From positions 1-64,000 of the forward strand of contig VXRL01000084.1 in NCBI GenBank assembly GCA_009838515.1: a DNA stretch of 64,000 nucleotides, in the 5' to 3' direction. Both the position numbers and the translations under genes were made by a program. Shown piece by piece: positions 8,884 to 16,706 of the stretch; position 1 is the stretch's first letter; each line of letters begins with the position of its first letter. Source of the DNA: Terriglobia bacterium. GTDB taxonomy: Bacteria; Acidobacteriota; Terriglobia; Bryobacterales; UBA6623. A model generated the notes under the pieces. It ran no database searches, was not told where the DNA came from, and worked only from the letters and a program-made list of their open reading frames with translations.

Positions 8884-10056
8884 ATGACTGGAAAACGCAT
8901 TGGCATCTTGACCGGCGGAGGTGACGTGCCGGGCCTCAACGCTGCGATCAGGGCAGCGGTCTACGACGCCCGCGACCGCGGCATGGAGATCCTCGGCATT
9001 CGGCGGGGCTGGAAAGGGCTCACTCACGTCAACCCCGTGGACGGGGCCGACCCTGAGTACCTGCTGCCGCTAGACCGTGCCAACACTCGCACGGTCGACC
9101 GGATGGGCGGCACCTTCCTGCACTCGACCCGCACGCAGCCTTCGCGCATGAAGGTTGGCGACAGCCCCGGGCACCTGCAAGACCGGCTCGGGGCGCTGGC
9201 CGAAGTCAGCCCAGGCATCGTGGACTTCACGCCAATCGTGCTCGAAAACTTGGAACGGCTGCAGCTGGACTCGCTCATCGCGATCGGCGGCGACGACACA
9301 CTCAGCTATGCCCGCCGCCTGCACGAAGAGGGCTTCCCCGTGGTCTGCCTGCCGAAGACGATGGACAACGACGTGCCGAATACCGAGTACTGCATCGGTT
9401 TTTCGACGGCGATCACGCGGGCGGTTGACAACATCAGCCGCCAGCGCACCACGGTCGGCTCGCACGAGCGCGTCGGGATCTTTCGGGTTTTTGGGCGCGA
9501 CGCAGGCTTCACGGCCCTGTACACGGCCTATGTCACCGGCATCCGCTGCTGCATTCCGGAACATGTCTTCGACTTGGATCGGCTGCTGGCGCTGATCATG
9601 CAGGACAAGCGCGAGAACCCGAGCAACTACACCCTGGTCGTGCTGTCCGAAGGGGCCACTTGGGAAGGCCGGACCGTGCAGGAATACGGCGATGCCGATG
9701 CCTACGGGCATCGCAAGAAGATGAGCGTCGGCGAGGCGCTGAGCCAAGAGGTCAAGAAGCGGCTCAAGGAAGAGACCGTGGTCAGCGACCTGACCTATGA
9801 CCTGCGTGGCGGGCCGCCCGATTTCATCGACCGTCTGGTGGCGACGACCTTCGCGGCAATGGCCGTGGAGTGCATCGCCGACGGCGGCTCTGGCCGCATG
9901 ATGGCGCTGCAGAAGGGGTGCTACGTGGACGCCGAGATCCCCGGTCCGGGCGGCAAGTCCCGCAGCGTCGACGTAGGCGCGATGTACGACACCGCGAGTT
10001 TCTTGCCGAAGCGCGACAACAAGGCGGGCGCTCCGATCTTCCTCAACATGCTATAG
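8884..10056 (+). CDS. pfkA: 6-phosphofructokinase, residues diagnostic of the pyrophosphate-dependent type
   Basis: 390 residues. The ATG at 8884 starts MTGKRIGILTGGGDVPGLNA; an in-frame ATG at 8761 was rejected because it would read through the previous gene. It phosphorylates fructose 6-phosphate. Two residues separate donor types: ATP enzymes have GGDGS and PGTIDND, PPi enzymes have GGDD and PKTIDND. Here they are GGDDT (135-139) and PKTMDNDV (from 157), so PPi is the likely donor and the reaction would be reversible. The substrate-binding stretch SRQRTTVGSHERVGIFRVFG is intact. A TAGAAT box at 8825-8830 could drive it with a leader of about 50 bases. Confidence 0.93.
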   Translation: MTGKRIGILTGGGDVPGLNAAIRAAVYDARDRGMEILGIRRGWKGLTHVNPVDGADPEYLLPLDRANTRTVDRMGGTFLHSTRTQPSRMKVGDSPGHLQDRLGALAEVSPGIVDFTPIVLENLERLQLDSLIAIGGDDTLSYARRLHEEGFPVVCLPKTMDNDVPNTEYCIGFSTAITRAVDNISRQRTTVGSHERVGIFRVFGRDAGFTALYTAYVTGIRCCIPEHVFDLDRLLALIMQDKRENPSNYTLVVLSEGATWEGRTVQEYGDADAYGHRKKMSVGEALSQEVKKRLKEETVVSDLTYDLRGGPPDFIDRLVATTFAAMAVECIADGGSGRMMALQKGCYVDAEIPGPGGKSRSVDVGAMYDTASFLPKRDNKAGAPIFLNML

Positions 10057-10104
10057 GCGCCGGGATGGCGCGGCGACGGTAGGCAAGCCCTCTCGCGCGG
10101 GCAG

Positions 10105-10461
10105 TCAGGCCCACTTCAGCGCGCGCTGGCGGAACAGCCAGATATAGCCGGCGATCAGGATGGCCAAGAAGACCAGCATCTCGATCAAGCCGAAGAGGCC
10201 GAGCACGTCATACTGAATCGCCCATGGCAAGAGGAAAATGGTCTCGACATCGAAGATTACGAACAGGATCGCCACGAGATAGAAGCGGATCGAGTAGCGG
10301 CCGCGCGTGTCGTCCTCGGGCGCTATGCCACATTCGTAGGGCTCGAGCTTGGTCTGTTCCGGGACGCTGGGCCGGATCAACTTGGCGGCGATCAGCGTCA
10401 CGATCGGAAACGCCGCGGCGATTCCGATGAAGATCATGATGGGAATGTACCCTCGCGGCAT
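10105..10461 (-). CDS. nuoA: NADH-quinone oxidoreductase subunit A
   Basis: 118 residues with three membrane helices (about 6-26, 62-82, 88-110) and the NuoA signature KLEPYECGIAPEDD followed by RYSIRFYLVAILFVIFDVE. It is part of the membrane arm of complex I. It stands alone here: neither neighbour is a nuo gene, and downstream on its strand is the phosphofructokinase 3' end (convergent). A consensus TATAAT (10470-10475, minus strand) is only 8 bases before the ATG and no Shine-Dalgarno is visible, so it is probably leaderless. Many bacteria keep split nuo operons, so the rest may lie elsewhere. Confidence 0.95.
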   Translation of the reverse strand: MPRGYIPIMIFIGIAAAFPIVTLIAAKLIRPSVPEQTKLEPYECGIAPEDDTRGRYSIRFYLVAILFVIFDVETIFLLPWAIQYDVLGLFGLIEMLVFLAILIAGYIWLFRQRALKWA

Positions 10462-10469
10462 GAACCTTG

Positions 10470-10475
10470 ATTATA
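10470..10475 (-). promoter_or_regulatory. -10 element of nuoA, leaderless arrangement
   Basis: Consensus TATAAT on the minus strand, separated by 8 bases (CAAGGTTC) from the nuoA ATG. No recognisable -35 hexamer at the expected distance. Confidence 0.6.
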
Positions 10476-10503
10476 CGCACGCGGGCCGATCGGCCGCGCG
10501 GCC

Positions 10504-11307
10504 TCAGTAGCCGACCGCCACGGTTTCGTCCGGCTGGATCCGGTCGCTGGGCGGGCCGACGTGAATGTGCGGCCCTGTCGACTGGCCGGGCACGGCGCTG
10601 CGGAACGCGATATAGGGAATCCCCAAGCTTTCCAGCATGTAGATCAGAAACATCCCCTCGTCCGAGTCCGGATGCAGCGCCACGTCGATCCTCCCGGTGT
10701 GGTCCAGGCCCATCGAACGGTGCAGGTGCGTGTCGCCATCGGCGCTGACCGGGGGGCTGCTGCCGAAGGTGTAGCGGTACATGTCGCCGACCTCTTCGAG
10801 CATCGCAAGCTCGTAGTCGTCAAAGCCCTCGAAGCGATACGCCAAGTCCTCGCCCTCGAGCTCTTCCAAGTAGGTCTCGGCAGCCACCATGCGCTCCATC
10901 TGCCGGATCAGGTCGGCCCGCGTGTTGGCCAACTCGGCTTGCCGCTCGGCACCGGCTAGCTCATCCTTGGCCTCTTGGAGGCTCCGCGCCGGGATCACGC
11001 CGGCCTCGACCCGCGCCAGGGCGAGATCGAGGTTCTCGCGGGCAATCCGCACCAATCCGTCTGCGGCGTCGAGCATCAGCTTGAGCTCGCCCTTCCCGAG
11101 GGTTTCGCTGAGCAGCGTGCGGTTCAACGTCTCTCGATAGCCGCGCTTGAGCCGCTCTGTCTGCGCTTCGACAAGGGCCCGCCTCGGAAGGGCTCCGGCC
11201 CGGACCAGGTTCTCCACCCGCTCCAGTTCCGGATCAGCCTGGGCGTTCGCCGCGGGCACTGATGCCAGGCCGATTGCGGCGCCGACAATCCAAGCACACG
11301 CCCGCAT
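10504..11307 (-). CDS. Exported coiled-coil protein with an M15/LAS-peptidase-like C-terminus (tentative)
   Basis: 267 residues from the ATG at 11307, where a signal peptide starts (MRACAWIVGAAIGLASVPAA, cleavage after ANA). Residues about 25-150 are charged and helical, a likely coiled coil (LVEAQTERLKRGYRETLNR, LQEAKDELAGAERQAELANT). The C-terminal 80 residues contain LDHTGRIDVALHPD and then TGPHIHVGPPSD, which resembles the HxxGxxxD plus HxH zinc-ligand arrangement of LAS/M15 peptidoglycan carboxypeptidases with altered spacing. That link is weak, and a purely structural envelope protein is possible. A TAGAAT box (11315-11320, minus strand) lies 7 bases before the ATG. Confidence 0.7.
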   Translation of the reverse strand: MRACAWIVGAAIGLASVPAANAQADPELERVENLVRAGALPRRALVEAQTERLKRGYRETLNRTLLSETLGKGELKLMLDAADGLVRIARENLDLALARVEAGVIPARSLQEAKDELAGAERQAELANTRADLIRQMERMVAAETYLEELEGEDLAYRFEGFDDYELAMLEEVGDMYRYTFGSSPPVSADGDTHLHRSMGLDHTGRIDVALHPDSDEGMFLIYMLESLGIPYIAFRSAVPGQSTGPHIHVGPPSDRIQPDETVAVGY

Positions 11308-11496
11308 ATCCAATATTCTAAGTGCCGGGAACTCCAGCTTTGCGGCGTGGGCGCGTCCCCACAGCCCGAGGAGTCCCGGCCAAGCTGCCTTCGCAACCCA
11401 GTGGCGGCAGATCCGCGAAACGCCGCCTCTCGCCCGCGACGACAAATCTAGTCATAATAGGTAGCCGCTTGGTCGCACCCGGGCCAACGGACCTTT

Positions 11497-11838
11497 ATGG
11501 AAGATTGGGAAGTTGCCGTACAAGCCGCTCAAGAGCGCAGAGCCTTGGACACGATAGTGCTCAATATTGGCCAAGTCAGCACCTTCACCGAACAGTTCGT
11601 CATCTGCCACGGCACAAACTCGCGACAGATCCAAGCGATCGCGGACTCGGTAGAGAGGAGCGTCAAGGCCCAAGGCCGCAGGCCGCTGCGCATCGAGGGC
11701 TACCAGAACGCCGAATGGATCCTGCTCGACTACGGGGACTTCGTGGTCCACGTGTTCTCGCGTGACAAGCGCTACTACTACGACTTGGAACGGCTGTGGA
11801 AGGCGGCTCCGAAGCTTCCGATTCCAGTGGCAGCCTGA
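11497..11838 (+). CDS. rsfS: Ribosomal silencing factor RsfS (Iojap/DUF143 family)
   Basis: 113 residues, normal for the family. RsfS binds ribosomal protein uL14 and blocks subunit joining when nutrients are scarce. Family features are LDTIVLNIGQVSTFTEQFVI near the N-terminus, GYQNAEWILLDYGDFVVHVF in the middle and RYYYDLERLW at the end. Its usual neighbours (nadD, obg, rlmH) are absent: it lies between an exported coiled-coil protein gene (divergent) and tyrA (convergent, 12 bases apart). A CATAAT box around 11453 is a possible -10. Confidence 0.95.
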   Translation: MEDWEVAVQAAQERRALDTIVLNIGQVSTFTEQFVICHGTNSRQIQAIADSVERSVKAQGRRPLRIEGYQNAEWILLDYGDFVVHVFSRDKRYYYDLERLWKAAPKLPIPVAA

Positions 11839-11850
11839 GCGGCTGGCGCG

Positions 11851-12705
11851 CTAGCGGTTGGAGATCCGGCCCTGCAAGCGCTGGCCGCGCTGGAAGGGCT
11901 CTTCGGCCGAACCGTCGTTGAGCGCGTCTCGCAAGCCCTCTAATTCCTGGACGACCGCGGCCAGCGCCTCGTCAATCGGCCCAGGGTTCGTCTTCAGGAT
12001 TCCCGACCAGACGGCATGGGGGCTGGCGGCCAGCCGGGTCATGTCGCGCAAGCCGTCGCCGGCAATCTCCAATTCGCGCCCGTCCTGCAGCTGCGTGCCG
12101 ATAGCAGCCGCGAGCGCTGTGGAAACCAGTTGCGGCAGATGTGATGTCCAAGCAACAACCCTGTCATGCTGGCTGGCCTGCATGACCCGCCGCCGACATT
12201 CCATGGCGTCCAGCCACCCGCAGAACTCCTCCACGACCGGCGACTCGGGCAGCGCCTCGCCGGTCGGCACCAGTGCGTATAGGGCGCCCTGAAACAACTC
12301 CGCCTCTGCGACGCGCACTCCCCGGCCCTCCTTGCCCGCCATGGGATGGCCGCCCACGAAGTGCGGCCCATCCTCGAACAGGGTCCGAGCGCGCTCCATG
12401 ATCGCGCCCTTGGTACTTCCGGCATCGGTGACCAAGGCATGCTTCGGAACGAGCTTCCGCACCTGATCGAGCTGGTCGATGATCCGCTCGACAGGTTGGG
12501 CCATGTAGACCAAGTCTGACTGCGGCAGCGCAGTCTCGAGCCCGCAGCCATCGTCGATTACGCCGAGCCCTGCAGCGACCTCCAAGGTCTCGGGCGAGCT
12601 CACGCCCAGAATCCGCCCGCTGTAGCCGATGCGGCGCAATGCCAGGGCAAAGGAGCCGCCGATCAGGCCGACGCCGGCGACGGTTACCGTGGCGATCGAG
12701 GACAC
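11851..12705 (-). CDS. tyrA: Prephenate dehydrogenase
   Basis: 284 residues. It oxidatively decarboxylates prephenate to 4-hydroxyphenylpyruvate in tyrosine synthesis. The Rossmann dinucleotide motif VAGVGLIGGSFALALR lies at residues 9-24; VTDAGSTKGAIME and HFVGGHPMAGKEGRGV are the substrate-site motifs of the TyrA family. It has no fused chorismate mutase or ACT domain: the mutase is the separate gene ending 4 bases upstream. It is last in the trpA / chorismate mutase / tyrA unit. Confidence 0.95.
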   Translation of the reverse strand: MSSIATVTVAGVGLIGGSFALALRRIGYSGRILGVSSPETLEVAAGLGVIDDGCGLETALPQSDLVYMAQPVERIIDQLDQVRKLVPKHALVTDAGSTKGAIMERARTLFEDGPHFVGGHPMAGKEGRGVRVAEAELFQGALYALVPTGEALPESPVVEEFCGWLDAMECRRRVMQASQHDRVVAWTSHLPQLVSTALAAAIGTQLQDGRELEIAGDGLRDMTRLAASPHAVWSGILKTNPGPIDEALAAVVQELEGLRDALNDGSAEEPFQRGQRLQGRISNR

Positions 12706-12709
12706 GGGC

Positions 12710-12979
12710 CTAGCTGTCCCGCTCCCGCTGCATTTCCCGCATCTCCTTGATCACAGCCTCGAAGATGCGTTCCAGCGAATCGTTCTTCAGCGGGCCAACG
12801 TTAGACGCCAAGATATTGCCGAGCACCATTTGCTCGCGCATCGGCTCGTGGACCGGCCGACCTTGCTGCCGCTTCAGCGGCGCCAAGGCCAGCACGCACT
12901 CCGCCCGGCGGTTGAGCAGTCGGACCGCCTCCCGGTCCAAACTGTCGATCTCATCTCGCAACTCGCTCAAGCTCTTCAT
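12710..12979 (-). CDS. Chorismate mutase, AroQ class, monofunctional
   Basis: 89 residues from ATG 12979, two bases after the trpA stop codon. A longer reading of the same frame (to 13369) runs antisense-like through trpA and was rejected. The AroQ pattern is clear: LRDEIDSLDREAVRLLNRR in helix 1 (Arg at the active site), APLKRQQGRPVHEPMREQ with the catalytic Lys and the conserved RE, and a long helix 3 with IFEAVIKEMREMQ. It converts chorismate to prephenate, the substrate of the next gene, tyrA. Fused AroQ domains are common elsewhere, so the free-standing form is informative. Confidence 0.92.
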   Translation of the reverse strand: MKSLSELRDEIDSLDREAVRLLNRRAECVLALAPLKRQQGRPVHEPMREQMVLGNILASNVGPLKNDSLERIFEAVIKEMREMQRERDS

Positions 12980-12981
12980 CA

Positions 12982-13854
12982 CTACACCGCCGCCATCCTC
13001 GTCGCCTCCTCGGGCAGTTTCAGGCCCCGCTTGAAGTCCCTGGCAAGAGCCTCCAGCTTCCCCTCCAATCGCACACCGTCCGCATGCTCGGCGATCAGGC
13101 GCACGAAGGCGCTGCCGACGACGGCGGCGTCGGCATGCGGAGCGATCTGCTGCATCTGCTCGCGCGTTGACAGGCCAAATCCAAGAGCCAAGGGCAGATC
13201 GGTCCGCTCGCGCGTCCGCTCCAGCAGGGGTACGGCCTCGCTGGAAACGCTGGCGCTCACGCCAGTGACGCCGGCTCGAGCAACCAGATACACGAATCCG
13301 CTGCAGCGCTTGACGATCTCCGCGATGCGGGCATTGGGAGTGGTCTGAGTGACCAAGAAAACACAACAAAGGCCTCGCTGGCGCATCGCCTCCACATACC
13401 CGTCCGCCTCCTCGATGGTCAGGTCAGTCAGCAATGCGCCGTCCACACCCGCCTCGGCGGCCTCGTCGGCAAAGCGCTCGAAGCCGTAGCGCAGGATGGG
13501 ATTGAGGTAGCTAAACACGACCAAGGGGATTTCTGAATCTCGGCGCAGCTGCCGGACCAGCGCCAGCACCGTTGCCACGCTCGTGCCCGCTGCAAGCGCG
13601 CGCTCGCTGGCTCGTTGGATGACCGGACCGTCCGCGATCGGGTCGGAGAAAGGCACTCCCAGCTCCAGAATATCCACGCCGCCCCGCTCGAGCGCCTTGA
13701 CCAGGCCGACGGTCTTGTCTGGCGACGGGTCCCCAGCCGTGACATAGGCGATCAGCGCCCGCGACGCGCGGGCCTGCAGGGCCGTGAAGGCGCGCTCGAT
13801 GCGCCCGGACGCCTGGCGGGCCAGCGGTGCCAGCTTGACTTCCGCAGCGCTCAC
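12982..13854 (-). CDS. trpA: Tryptophan synthase alpha chain
   Basis: 290 residues from GTG 13854; the frame extends further upstream but without family similarity. It cleaves indole-3-glycerol phosphate to indole inside the TrpAB complex. Visible TrpA features are LIAYVTAGDPSPDKT, the catalytic Glu in ILELGVPFSDPIADGPVIQ, Asp in GALLTDLTIEEAD, and the phosphate-binding ALGFGLSTREQ and AAVVGSAFV. A TACAAT box (13866-13871, minus strand) lies 11 bases before the GTG. It is the first gene of trpA / chorismate mutase / tyrA, a mix of tryptophan and tyrosine branches; trpB is not in the window. Confidence 0.95.
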   Translation of the reverse strand: MSAAEVKLAPLARQASGRIERAFTALQARASRALIAYVTAGDPSPDKTVGLVKALERGGVDILELGVPFSDPIADGPVIQRASERALAAGTSVATVLALVRQLRRDSEIPLVVFSYLNPILRYGFERFADEAAEAGVDGALLTDLTIEEADGYVEAMRQRGLCCVFLVTQTTPNARIAEIVKRCSGFVYLVARAGVTGVSASVSSEAVPLLERTRERTDLPLALGFGLSTREQMQQIAPHADAAVVGSAFVRLIAEHADGVRLEGKLEALARDFKRGLKLPEEATRMAAV

Positions 13855-14078
13855 GACGAAGCCCCATTGTACAAGCAGCCCCGGAAGCGATTGCGCTCTG
13901 GCCGTCGCCGCGCAGTATTGCGCGCCTTCGGTGCCACAGCTAGGCTGCTCGACCAGTCGCGTCGATGATCGCAGGGCCCGGCCCCGAGCTAGCAGCCGCT
14001 GCCCGAGCCCAGTTGGACTCTCGAGGGGCCCGAAGAGCGAAAGATTCGCTTCACCGATTGACAGCCCCGCTCCGCGCA

Positions 14079-14102
14079 AGTTGTAATAGTTTTTTTACAA
14101 CT
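14079..14102. promoter_or_regulatory. Inverted repeat (8-bp arms) just upstream of the enolase-superfamily gene
   Basis: AGTTGTAA (14079-14086) and TTACAACT (14095-14102) are perfect inverted arms around an 8-base T-rich spacer. The element ends 3 bases before the ATG at 14106. It is strikingly AT-rich in a GC-rich genome, includes a TGTAAT that could act as a -10, and looks like a repressor operator overlapping the promoter and start region. The regulator is unknown. Confidence 0.55.
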
Positions 14103-14105
14103 GCC

Positions 14106-15197
14106 ATGAGACTCGATCAGTTGGAAGTCGCTCGGTACTCCGTGCCATTGCCGCACGTCCTCAGCGATGCCACTCACGGCGAGATTCGCGAGTTCGGACT
14201 TGTCACCGTGCAGGTTCGGATCCGCAAGGGCCTGGAGGGTCTCGGCTACACGTACACGGTCGGCAACGCCGGCGCGGCCGCCATCGAGTCGATGATCAAG
14301 CATGACCTAGCGCCGCTGCTGGCGGGCAGGGACCTGCGCTGCACCGAGGCCATCTGGGCCGACATGTGGCAGGCGACGCACTATGTCGGCAGGGGTGGTC
14401 CCGCCAGCTTCGCTATCTCGGCCGTGGACACGGCCTTGTGGGACGCGAAGGCCAAATGGTGTTCCGAGCCACTCTGGAGACTGCTTGGCGGAAGTTCTCC
14501 GACAGTCCGCGCCTACGCCGGGGGAATCGATCTGCGATTCTCGCTGGACCAACTGGTGGACCAAGCCAGAGGGAACCTGAGACGGGGGTTCGGAGCGCTG
14601 AAGGTGAAGGTCGGGGCAGAGCGCCTGAGGGACGACCTCGAACGAGTCGAGGCTCTCCGGGGTGTCCTGGGCCCGGACGGCCCGCTGATGGTGGACGCGA
14701 ACATGAAGTGGGGCGTGTCCGAAGCGATCCGGGCATCGCGGGCGCTGGCAGACTTTGACGTCTACTGGCTCGAGGAGCCTACCGACCCAGCAGACGTGGA
14801 CGGTCATGTGCGCATTCAGCGCGAAGGCCCGCTTCCCGTCGCCGCAGGCGAGAACCTGCACACACTGGCCGAATTCGAAGCCATGATCTCGGCAGGAGCG
14901 GTAGCATTCCCGGAGCCGGATCTGACGAACTGCGGGGGAGTCACGGCCTGGATGAAGGTCGCCCACCTGGCCGAGGCTCACCACCTGCCGGTCACCTCGC
15001 ACGGAGTGCATGACCTGCACGTGAGCCTGTTGGCCGCTGTGCCGAACGCATCGTTCCTAGAAGTCCACGGTTTCGGACTCGACCCGTTTCTCGAGAATCC
15101 GCTGCAAGTGTCCCTAGGCTGCGCAACGGCGTCGGACCGCCCGGGGCACGGAGTCGAACTGCGCTGGGACCTGCTCCAACCCCACCGACAAGACTAA
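14106..15197 (+). CDS. Mandelate racemase/muconate-lactonizing enzyme family (enolase superfamily)
   Basis: 363 residues from ATG 14106. A capping domain (1-130) precedes a TIM barrel. Catalytic set: KxK at 166/168 in GALKVKVG, metal ligands Asp197 (MVDANMKW), Glu223 (WLEEPTDP) and Glu249 (AAGENLH), then PDLTNCGGV and His299 in VTSHGVHD. The Lys/His pair is that of the MR subgroup, which abstracts the alpha proton of a carboxylate, for example sugar-acid dehydratases or racemases. The substrate is not determined. An AT-rich inverted repeat immediately upstream suggests substrate-controlled transcription. The amidohydrolase-like gene starts 52 bases downstream. Confidence 0.9.
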   Translation: MRLDQLEVARYSVPLPHVLSDATHGEIREFGLVTVQVRIRKGLEGLGYTYTVGNAGAAAIESMIKHDLAPLLAGRDLRCTEAIWADMWQATHYVGRGGPASFAISAVDTALWDAKAKWCSEPLWRLLGGSSPTVRAYAGGIDLRFSLDQLVDQARGNLRRGFGALKVKVGAERLRDDLERVEALRGVLGPDGPLMVDANMKWGVSEAIRASRALADFDVYWLEEPTDPADVDGHVRIQREGPLPVAAGENLHTLAEFEAMISAGAVAFPEPDLTNCGGVTAWMKVAHLAEAHHLPVTSHGVHDLHVSLLAAVPNASFLEVHGFGLDPFLENPLQVSLGCATASDRPGHGVELRWDLLQPHRQD

Positions 15198-15249
15198 CGT
15201 CCCGCGAGCCGCGGCTGCCTTGAAGGTCTCGGCAAGCTAACATCAGCGA

Positions 15250-16641
15250 GTGGAGCGCGCATGCCGCAGACTGGCCGCTAGCGGGGCATTCGGCGGGACA
15301 GCTGCAAGCGGCCCGCGCTCCTGGCAGCCCTGGCGAACCGTTTGCTGCGTGGCGGCAGCGGCGCTACTCGCGTACAGCCCGAACCTGCAAGCCGAAGGCG
15401 CCACCCTGATCCGGGACGCGTTGCTGATCGACGGCACGGGCCGGGCGCCTCAGCCTCACAGCGACATCCTCATCCGGGACGGCCACATCGCCAGCGTCAC
15501 CCGGACCGGCTCGGCCACAACACCCGAAGGCGCGCTGGTGGTTGACGCTTCCGGCAAGACCGTGATCCCCGGAATCATCAACGTTCGCGGGCTAGCCGGC
15601 CTGGTGCGCAGCCCGGAACTGCCCCAAGACCACTTCAGCCAAGGCTCGATCCTGCGCCACCTTGCCAGCTATGTGTCGTACGGCGTAACGACAACAGCAA
15701 CTTTGGCGCCCCGGCCGACCCAGCTACGGGCGGCGCAATCTGCGGCCAGGACCGCACGGGTCGTGACCCCGGTCCGCACGATCTGTGGCGCTATCCCTGC
15801 AACGTTCCTTGGCAACGTCCTCCAATCGGCGTTCGAGACGGTCCGCACCCCCAAAGCAGCGAGGCGGGCAGTGGATGACCTAGTGAAAGCAGGGGCGGAA
15901 TTCATCGAATTCCGCGACACGGACACTCCCGGCCCGGACGACAGGAACACGCGACTGGCCGTCGCAACGGTCGACCGCGCCAAACGAAGGAGGCTCCCAG
16001 CGGCCATCGTCACCCATCGTGCGCAGCTCGCCCGCGCCGCCCTTCGCGCCGGTGCGAGGGTAATCTCGGCAAGCGTCAACGACTTGGAGGTGGGGGCGGA
16101 ACTGGTCAGTGAATTCGCGTCGCTGGGCGCGATCTACGCACCCGCCCTATTTGCCGAGTCCACCGGTTTCGCATATGAAGACCGTCCGGCGTGGATTGAC
16201 GACCGCTATCTTAGACGCTCGCTCCCTCCGGGGATTTCCGGCCAGCTACGCGGGCCGGTTCAAGTAATGCAGGCCCTCGACCCGGACCGGGCGCTCAAGT
16301 CTCGGCGGTTTGATATCGCGCGCCGCAACCTGCGCAAGCTGGCGGAGGCCGGAGTGACCATCGCACTAGCCAGCGGATCCGGCTTTCCGCTGACCTTCGA
16401 GGGTTACGGGGAGTATCGCGAGGCCGTGCTAATGACCGAGGCGGGCCTGTCGCCGCTGGAAGTGATCAAGGCGTTTTCCGGCGGCAGTGCGGCAGCGTTG
16501 GGTATCGACCGTGAATTCGGCGTAATCCTGCCGGGCCGAGTGGCTGACGTGGTAATTCTCAACGCAAACCCGCTCGACAACATCCACCACTTGCGCGACA
16601 TGCACGCCGTGTTTGTCGCAGGCACTCTAATGCGGCTGTAG
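15250..16641 (+). CDS. Amidohydrolase-like protein lacking the metal ligands
   Basis: 463 residues from GTG 15250. A hydrophobic stretch at 30-46 (VCCVAAAALLAYSP) is a probable signal sequence. The frame of a periplasmic amidohydrolase is clear: LIRDALLIDGTGRAPQPHSD, SGKTVIPGIIN, and the end GSAAALGIDREFGVILPGRVAD followed by VVILNANPLDNI. But the usual HxH after PGxID is replaced by NVRG (111-114), the usual EH is absent around 270-280, and the GTD aspartate is ALASGSGF (373-380). Only His256 in VTHR remains. It is probably a non-catalytic paralogue or a binding protein. It could be co-transcribed with the neighbouring plus-strand genes. Confidence 0.82.
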   Translation: MERACRRLAASGAFGGTAASGPRSWQPWRTVCCVAAAALLAYSPNLQAEGATLIRDALLIDGTGRAPQPHSDILIRDGHIASVTRTGSATTPEGALVVDASGKTVIPGIINVRGLAGLVRSPELPQDHFSQGSILRHLASYVSYGVTTTATLAPRPTQLRAAQSAARTARVVTPVRTICGAIPATFLGNVLQSAFETVRTPKAARRAVDDLVKAGAEFIEFRDTDTPGPDDRNTRLAVATVDRAKRRRLPAAIVTHRAQLARAALRAGARVISASVNDLEVGAELVSEFASLGAIYAPALFAESTGFAYEDRPAWIDDRYLRRSLPPGISGQLRGPVQVMQALDPDRALKSRRFDIARRNLRKLAEAGVTIALASGSGFPLTFEGYGEYREAVLMTEAGLSPLEVIKAFSGGSAAALGIDREFGVILPGRVADVVILNANPLDNIHHLRDMHAVFVAGTLMRL

Positions 16642-16706
16642 AGCGCCACCGCCGCAGCTGACACAACTACAATCGGGAGCGGGCTTGCTCGGCCAGGATT
16701 CCCAGC

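Noticed and set aside
12710..13369. Longer version of the chorismate mutase frame
   Set aside because: The additional 130 residues overlap trpA in another frame and look random; the mutase fits exactly from ATG 12979.
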